Source: Cycas panzhihuaensis
Lineage: Eukaryota; Cycadophyta
DNA: 64,000 nucleotides
Reading direction: 5' to 3'
Assembly (NCBI GenBank): GCA_023213395.1
Contig: CM041465.1
Coordinates: forward strand, 71,059,741-71,123,740
The notes under the pieces: model-generated
What the model was told of the DNA's origin: nothing
Database searches by the model: none
What the model saw: the letters and a program-made list of their open reading frames with translations, nothing else
Shown here: positions 56,060 to 64,000 of the stretch, piece by piece
Position numbering within the stretch: position 1 is the first letter of the stretch
Layout of the letters: every line of letters starts with the position of its first letter
Translations under genes and position numbers: made by a program

Positions 56060-57503
56060 TTGTGATCAAGCAATTTTTAAGATGACTAAATAAAATATCA
56101 AATTTTTGTTTATTTATCTAGAGAACAAATAACAGGTTATGTTTCATGCTAAGTACATAGGAAACATTGTCGAGATGATGTAGAATATTTAAATTCTTTA
56201 ATGAAATAAGAACATTACCAATTTTGATGACTTCTAAAATAGCATCATGTCCAAAAGTAACTGATTGATCCTAAATTGGTCTTGTATCTATGAGAAGTTC
56301 TTCTGAATCAATCATATGTTATGAGGCACCTGAATGGACCAACCAAGATATATCAAAATGTTAAGTTGTTAAAGCAACAAAGAAGAGATTTTAAGAGTTG
56401 GCCATATGGCCTCCTTAATTCTAATTTAGTCTTTGGTTTTGATTCCTATTCTACTTCTTACCTTAAGGAGCATTTATATTTTATCTCCTTGGTCCTTAAT
56501 AATTAGGCTAATTTTATCTCTACGGTCACTAATAATCGCTACATCTATAATTTTAATTATCCTACATGGCAAGGAAATTCTAAAATTATTGTTATTGAAG
56601 GTCAACTCTCTTTTTTCTATTATCAGGGATAATATATCTAGGTTTTCCATAATAGTGACAAATAACTTGATGTTTATATGATGGTCAAGGATGAAATTAT
56701 TGATATGGTTATTGGTAAAGTTATTGGTTCAAATTCATTGAATTAAATTGATGGGTTAACTATAGATGTTGTTGTCTTCCTTTATGATGGGCTGTAAATG
56801 CTAGTATAAAAGAGGAAGCACATAGATTCCCTAATCAGTTTAGAATACATTCTTCTTAGAATAATAGATGTTCAAATATATTGAAGTCAAGAGTCGCAAG
56901 ATGATCTATATGTAAAGATTAGATATGAAGTAATTATATCGAGGTGGAAAAACATTGACTCTATAAGATATAAGATCACTATTATCTTGTGGCTAATGCA
57001 ACACTATTTATTTGTTCTTGATCACTTTGATTTGGGATAAATGAGCTACAATAGATTATATAAATAGAAGGGAGTAAATTTAGTCTTTGCGCATCATTGC
57101 TCTAGCATTATCCTTCCTCTCATAGAGTACACAAATAATATTTGAAGCATTAGTAGTGGTAGGGGCTTGTCTAAAAGGAAAGGGCAACTTCATCAAACAC
57201 TTCAAAGGTAGCTATAACATCTGGATTAGGAGGAATGAGATTTTGAGGATCATTAAGATCTTCAATAGTAACTAGCATAGGAATTTCTTTAGAAACATAA
57301 GGCTAAAGTTTGTTTATTATTAATATGTTCTTGACTTGTTTATTTCAAGCCAAGAAATCATCATTGCCAGAAAGTTTAATTATATTAAATATAAATATTT
57401 GAAGTGCTATGGTGTCTAAAATATATATCTTATCTTCCTATAAAAGTTTGTTAAACTGATGGGTAAATGTTTATTAGGAGGATGTGGTAGCATTAGGTGG
57501 CAT
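56060..57503 (-). pseudogene. F Gag and protease remnants
   Basis: Gag opens at 57503 with MPPNATTSS, then a stop, then QFNKLL-EDKIYILDTIALQIF and KLSGNDDFLA-NKQVKNIL, a copia Gag pattern. The region 56400-57100 is too decayed to follow. Around 56060-56200 MLNLLNILHHLDNVSYVLSMKHNLL matches the end of the protease domain seen in copia. Confidence 0.65.
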
Positions 57504-57740
57504 GGAGCCAAATCTAAATACCTTAGCTAACCCATTCACTCAATATTTTAATGGAAATTTTCAACACTAGATATCGGTAGACATTGGGGTAACCTAATGT
57601 CCTAACTTTTTAAATGAGCCTCATGGCCCAAAGGTGTTTCTCAACAAAGCCTCTATTTTGTGGAAATTTTGTTAATACTTTATCTTATTTTTCTATGGCC
57701 TTGTAACACACTATTTTGCTCTGCCTTCACATCAATAATT

Positions 57741-57753
57741 GATATCAGAGCAT
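57741..57753 (+). promoter_or_regulatory. Possible primer-binding site of J
   Basis: TGATATCAGAGCA differs by one base from TGGTATCAGAGCA. Its orientation agrees with the A-like leader that follows. Confidence 0.6.
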
Positions 57754-58584
57754 ATTATTTGCCTGTACGGACCATAAAGTATTGATATACTTGATTTATA
57801 TTTGCATGCTTATGTACATTTTATCGTAAAATAAATTTGGTGTATATACGACTATCATTTGAGAGTGTGTTATAGTGTAGTCTCTATTTATACCATTTAC
57901 TCCAACGCCATCCATCAATCAATATATATTTATATGCCAAAGTTATTTAATTATAGTTCAATATTTGATTTTTTTAATAATATACATTGTGTTTCATTTT
58001 TACTCTACGCAACTTATGTATGATGTATATAGACTATGTGGCATTTTTTTCATCTACTAACTGACAATTTTCTATAGAGATCTTAATTATATGAAGCTAC
58101 TAATAATCTGGAAGAGATTAGACTGGTGTTTTATATATTTTTATTCAAATTTCATTGATTTCTTCTTTAGTTTTAGGATCAACAAGGTGACCTTGAATTC
58201 AACTGAGTCCTGCTCTCTATTGAATGATCAAAATCCCAGTATATGACTTTTTATTTTAATCCTCACTGAGTCCTTATAGAAGTGGAGAAGATGGACTAAA
58301 GTTTCATCACTTTGTTTGCAAGAATTTATCCTCCATTGTTTGATTATCTTGAAGGTTTTTAAAAACCCCATTGCCTGTAAAAAATTTATTGATTTATTTT
58401 TATTTTTTAATATTTAAAATACAAATATTTTACGTGATCTAGAATGCCTAATTAAATCAACTCAATTGATCATTTTTTTAAATACATTCATTGATATTTA
58501 ATCATTTTTTAGTTGATTAATCCTTTCTTTATTTTTGTAATTATCTAGTTTTATTTTATTTTAACATCTTTTATTTTTTAATGT

Positions 58585-59131
<547 letters not shown>

Positions 59132-60599
59132 CAGTATTTGAGTCAATCTGATTGATTGAATTCATTTTCTAATCTATTTATAAATCTTTTTTATCAATCT
59201 AAATTAATTATTTAGTTCTATAAATTGCCCATTATCGTCCGTGTGATTTCTCCTTTATAAATATTGACTTATATTTTTTTTAATAAAATTTTTAAAAAAT
59301 TAACTTAAATTAAAATTTCCTTTGAAATTCATTAGCCCCATTTGTTGTATAGTGGGTGGTTATATTGTTACCCCACGTGACCCTATTTCTAATTAGATTA
59401 AGGTCTAATTTATAATTTTAGTTTTTAAGAAAATTAGTTAAATTTGATAATTTTTGAGATCCATGGGCCCCCTTTCTACTAGCAAATGGTCACATGATGT
59501 AATATGGTAACCAAGGGATAACCTACTAAAGAGGCTTAAGGAACCCCTCCTTTCAGTTTTTAACCATAAAGAGGTGTCCTCATATTTTTGCAATAACTTT
59601 TAATCTAAGAGTCTATTTTTTGAATGATTTAAACTGTCAAAAAGTTGACTTAGACATCTTTAATTTAGAATTAATTTAGGACTAATTTGAATATGTTTTG
59701 TAGGACTTTTAATCTACTCATATTGACCTACTTGATTGATCCTTATTTGAGTATTTTTTTCATTGTTTAAGGTTATTTTTAAAGTTTTCTCAAGGATATT
59801 AATACTACATCATTGTATTAACTATTGTTAGTAGATTTTAGTATATTATTTCAGCTTGTCAGTGTTTTGTGGTTGATTTTATGTAGGTTTTCTCTTAAAA
59901 GTAAAGTAAACAATTTGAGGTTGACATTTTATAAGTAAAACCTCTCTAAACCCTTTTACCACTTTAATTTATTTCATTTAGTGTCATTTAATGTAGTTTC
60001 ATTTCATTTCATTTATTTACAAGTTTTTTTAATTTTTTGGTAAAAGAAACCTTATTTATAAAGAAGACTACAATTAAAATTAATATTTGCACATTAACAA
60101 GATAACTCTCAAATTAACCACCTTATTTTCTAGCCTTGTAAGGGAAATGGTTAGGATCCATAAAATTACAACCCTACACATGCCTTTGATATACTCTAAG
60201 TTATTAAGAAAACTTGGCTATCAGGTGTATCAGGTGGTAGTCTGAGGTGGAGAACCTTTCCTTTTTGAGTTTAAAGACTAGGCTAGACCTGGAGGGGGTG
60301 AGTACCTTGATTGGTTAAGCTTTCAACACTAGAGCTATTGCTAGGCATTAGACTAATGTAGGTGGACTAACAAATCAAGGGGATATTTGACCTTCTTTGT
60401 AACCCATATACTAAGGTATATCAAGCCTTGAACTCATGTATAGGTATATTGGGTCCTTGGTTTATCACTTGTAGTTAGAGGCCATTAGACATGATAGCAA
60501 CTAAGAGATTTTCTTAGAGACCCTAAGACATAAAACTCTAAATTAGAACCCCTCTACGTAAATAGGACACAAATACATCTTTAAATTTTTTGGGGTATG

Positions 60600-60735
60600 C
60601 TAAAAATAGTTTTCTATCAGAGCAAATGTTTCTTCATAGTCAATACCGATAGTCTAAGTATATCCTTTTGCTACTTTTAGCTTTGAATTTTTTAATACTA
60701 CTATTAGACTTTTAGAAGTAGATACATAATCCAAG
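60600..60735 (-). pseudogene. Small copia RT fragment
   Basis: The minus strand reads KVAKGYT-TIGIDYEETFALI, the conserved segment near the N-terminus of copia RT, with a stop at the Gln position. It is flanked by J on the left and by the probable LTR of H on the right, so it is an isolated relic. Confidence 0.75.
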
Positions 60736-61249
60736 AAATTTATATTTAATTTATATAAACAACATTAATTATTAATGAATATACAACATAGGATATAGAT
60801 AGGTGGAAAATCCTATTAAGGGATGAAAAAATACATCAAAAATATAAATATATATTAATAAAATACTTATACATTATAGGTTTTTGGTGAGGATCTCATC
60901 CTCTCTCTTCAGTACTAATTTAAGTTTCAACATCTTTAATATAAGATAACTTGGTCAGCCTCCATATCATATACAAACTATGTTCATCTATCTGGAATGT
61001 AATACCTAAGTACCTAAGGACAACAACCCAATAGACAGGTAGACATACCAACTTCTAAGAATCTAGGAGGAGACTTTTAAGGGGATAAAAGTTCGTTGGA
61101 GTGAGAAGTTCATTATTTCAACAAACTTTACATAATTAGGTGTTAATAAATTAAGGTTAATAAATATAACATTACTTTATTCTAAGAACCCCTTTAATGT
61201 TATCTTTTATATAATAGAGAGAGAAAGAAGATAGAAGAAGAATTTAGCA

Positions 61250-62816
61250 TGATGATCCCTTTTTTATGAAGACTTCTTCAATGTTCAATAAATCTCATAA
61301 TTTGTTGAATTTTACTTTTGACAATGGTTTAGTAAGAATATCTATAATTTGCATATCTATATGATAATAAAATAAATTAATAATATTATTATAAATAAGA
61401 TTATGAATAAAATATTAATGTAATTCAATGTGTTTAGTTCTAGAGTGAGCAAAAGGATTAGTGGCAATAGACATAACACCTTGATTATTAACATTAGCCT
61501 TTATATTATTTCTTTACTTGCCTCAACAAGTACTCAATATTTAGCCTTTATTGTATACAAAGCTAATATTTACATTTTCTTACTCGACCAAGTAATAGGT
61601 GAAAAATCAAGAAAGAAAATGTAACCAATAGTGGATTTTCTATCATCGGAGTTACCTGCCTAATCAAAATCTATGTATCCTGTTAATTTTAATGTAGTAG
61701 TGCAAATATTGTATGTTAGACCATAATATATTGTACTTGCAAAATATCATAAGATGCACTTTGATACTTTCCAATATGATTCATGAGATTTTCATATAAA
61801 TTTAGAACACAAAGCAACAACAAAAGATATATCTAGATGAGTATGAGTTAAAAAAATTAAACTTCTTATTAGTTAACAATATAATATAGGATCACACAAT
61901 GGAGAAGAACAGTCAGATATTAGTTTTACACATGATTATAGAGGTGTGGGTGCTGGATTAACATTATCCATATTAAATCTTTTTATTAATTCAATGATAT
62001 ATTTTAGTTGAGAAATAGTAATTTTTGAATCTAATTGACAAATTTATAGACCTAGAAAATAGTGTAAGAGGCCTAAGTCTGACATTTTAAATTTATTCAT
62101 TAAGATTGATTTTAATTGAAAAATTTTTTAGAGTACAGAACCAGTTATGATGATGTCATTTATATAAAGAATTAGGATAGTAATATTTTTATCTTGTCTT
62201 TGAAAGTAAAGATTTGGATCACTAATGCACTTATCATATCTATTTTGTAAAAGATATTCATCAATTTTGGTATACTAAGTTTAATAAGCTTGTTTTAAAC
62301 CATATAATGATTTTTTTTGTTATATACTAAATTAAGATTATTTATGAAACCAAGAGGTTGTTTTATATAAATTTCTTCTTTGAGATCATCATTTAAGAAG
62401 ACACTCTTAATATTTATTTGATGAATTTCCCAAATAAATTTGGCTGCAAGAGCTATGATAGTTTTAATAGTATTCATTTTAGCTACAAGAGCAAAAGTTT
62501 TAGTATAATTAATACTGTCAATTTAGGAGAATCCTTTTGCTATTAAATAGGCTTTATATTTTTTAACTACTTCTTCATAGTTGAATTTTATTTGATAAAC
62601 CCATTTATAATCTACTATATTTTTTCCTGGAGGTAGAGGGACTAAATCCCAAGTTGAGTTCTTTATAAGGGTATCTATTTTAACTTGCATTGCTCGTTTC
62701 CATATGGAATTTTTACTTACTTGTTTAAAAGTTTTGGGATCATCACTGGCCATGACTTTGGCTATTAAAGCTAAATTGGCTTGATGTTTTTGTGAATGAG
62801 TTCTTTTGGTATCCAA
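61250..62816 (-). pseudogene. H reverse transcriptase and RNase H
   Basis: RT begins in the open frame 62523-62816: SIWKRAMQVKIDTLIKNSTWDLVPLPPGKN and WVYQIKFNYEEVVKKYKAYLIAKGF. It continues with IIALAAKFIWEIHQINIKSVFLNDDLKEEIYI at 62350-62477. The YVDD region lies near 62150-62170, in LILYIND/ITGSV-like wording, so its catalytic pair seems lost. The remaining RT and RNase H down to 61250 are heavily interrupted. Confidence 0.83.
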
Positions 62817-62899
62817 AGGGTTATTAGCATTAGAACCAGAATTAGAAAGAGTTTTATGAGCCCAAATAGGTTATTTATTATTGTTAGTTTATTGTTTTA

Positions 62900-64000
62900 G
62901 TGAAGTGGGATAACTAGATGCAGCAGAACTAGTTAGTTCTTTTAAAGTCTAATTTTAAACTTGAGTAGATAAGGATTCAGTTAATTTAGGATTATCTTGA
63001 ATATCACTAGGATCAATTAAGTGAGTATTAGTAAATAAATTTTTAAATGGAAGTTCAACATAATAAGTTTTTCATGAAGAGCCTTCTTCATCAAATATAA
63101 CATCACGCAATATTAAAATCTTAAATGTGGTTGGATTAAAAAGTTTATAAGTTTTACTTTTTTTACTATAACTAATAAAGATGTATTTTACACTTTTAAT
63201 ATCAAGTTTCTAGCATTTTTCTGTGGGAACGTGCCCCCAGGCAACACAACCAAAGATTCTTAAGTGTTTAATAGAAGGTTTACATCCAAACCATTTTTGC
63301 TATGGTGTGATAATTTGTAAGGATTTGCATGGTATATGATTTAATAAATAGTTAGAGTAAGAAATAACTTCTACCTATAACTTTAAGTCAATACCTTTTT
63401 CATCTAATATGCATCTGGTCATCTTAACAAGTGTATGGTTTTTGCATTAATAAATTCATTTTGTTGAGGAGTATATGCTACTGAATGCTGAAATTGTATT
63501 CTATATTTTTTATAGTAATTAGTAAAATTATTGCTTAAGTATTCCTTGGCATTCTCTATTCTGAAGATTTTGATTTTAGAGTTTGTTTGATTTTCAACTA
63601 AGGTTTTGAATACAACAAAGATGTCAAATACTTGACTTCATATTTTTAACATGTATACCCAATATTTTCTAGAGAATTCATCAATAAATGTGATGAAATA
63701 TCTGCTTCTAGAGTATGAAGGTACTTGGAATGAACTGCAAATATTAGAATGAATAAGTTTAAGTGGAGCTTTTGCTCAAAAGATAGTGTGATTTGGGAAG
63801 GGGTCCATGTGTTGTTTGTCTATTACACATGCTTCACAAACACCATAGATAATTTTTAATATAGGTAAGCCATGAACCATATCATTCTCACTTAGATGCT
63901 AGAGTTTTCTATAACTCGTATGATCAAATCTAGCATGCCAAAGCTTATTGACTGGGTTAGATTTTATTATAAAGGTACTAAAAGTTTTAGTTTTAGAATG
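62900..64000 (-). pseudogene. H integrase
   Basis: The zinc-binding end is seen at 63830-63950 (FDHTSYRKL..., CEACVIDKQHM). The first catalytic site reads KLIHSNICSSF near 63745-63765, with Asn for Asp. The second reads IFRIENAKEY near 63550, with Glu for Asp. The third reads PQQNEFINAKT near 63440-63470, without the Glu. The C-terminal part includes CIFI-YSKK-like wording near 63160-63190. The window ends just upstream of the pre-integrase region. Confidence 0.82.

Larger units (their letters stand above)
54240..57503 (-). mobile_element. Copia remnant F
   Basis: On the minus strand, from right to left: a gag start (MPPNATTSS at 57503), Gag remnants, protease and pre-integrase (about 55680-56350), integrase (about 54990-55680) and the N-terminal part of RT (54240-54660). 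No LTR or primer site could be assigned. The RT ends near 54240, so the rest of pol is lost. Every frame has many stops, making it one of the most decayed elements here. Confidence 0.8.
60770..64000 (-). mobile_element. Copia retrotransposon H, 3' portion, running off the window
   Basis: Minus-strand order from right to left: integrase (62900-64000), RT (62000-62816), RNase H (61250-62000), then a probable LTR (about 60770-61249). On the minus strand pol ends EVFIKKGSSC and a stop directly before TGCTAAATTC, the presumed LTR start at 61249. TATATAAAAG occurs close to that start. The LTR's outer end is uncertain. Catalytic residues of integrase are lost. Confidence 0.8.

Overview
This window is nuclear DNA of a land plant with a large, repeat-rich genome. 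It is AT-rich and almost entirely LTR retrotransposons, both Ty1/copia and Ty3/gypsy, mostly primed from initiator tRNA-Met (TGGTATCAGAGC-type primer sites). Coding regions are riddled with stops and the LTR pairs of nested elements have diverged. Slow decay of deeply nested copies would suit a gymnosperm-like genome, but the species cannot be fixed from this sequence. I see no intact host gene, no rRNA or tRNA gene and no CRISPR array.

Layout. 1-2931: an unidentified, more GC-rich repeat (L) that interrupts the integrase of gypsy element K (minus, 2932 to about 7500). 7500-9660: a decayed Lys/Glu-rich coding remnant followed by an LTR-like block. 9661-13266: mostly unrecognised sequence, a minisatellite, and a 955-bp tandem duplication that includes part of an LTR. 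13267-52061: copia element A (plus, TSD ATGAT), about 7.1 kb of its own sequence split by two insertions. The first is A1 (17135-22261, minus copia, 188-bp LTRs, TSD AGAGT). The second is B (24006-50547, minus, gag-only). B carries copia C (24229-41963, minus, TSD GGAAG) inside its own LTR, and an internally deleted gypsy E (45741-49396, minus, TSD GATTT) in its leader. C in turn carries gag-only element G (25672-31780, plus, TSD GATAC) and copia D (34920-41183, plus, TSD TTGCC). The stack is four levels deep and the target duplications fix the order of events. 52067-54240: diverged direct repeats. 54240-57503: minus-strand copia remnant F. About 57590-60600: the 5' part of an A-like element (J) holding a 540-bp TA microsatellite. 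60600-64000: a small RT fragment, then minus-strand copia H running off the window.

Nothing here works as a pathway; the genes are gag, protease, integrase, reverse transcriptase and RNase H of individual elements, and all visible pol genes carry disabling mutations. A1 keeps the most catalytic motifs. The most notable items are: (1) B and G are homologous LTR elements that encode only a Gag-like protein placed directly before the polypurine tract; (2) G carries an antisense fragment of a gene for the largest subunit of RNA polymerase I; (3) the LTR end of G repeats a 40-bp unit, each copy containing a primer-binding-site-like sequence; (4) one LTR of the young element E contains a perfect hairpin made by clustered changes.
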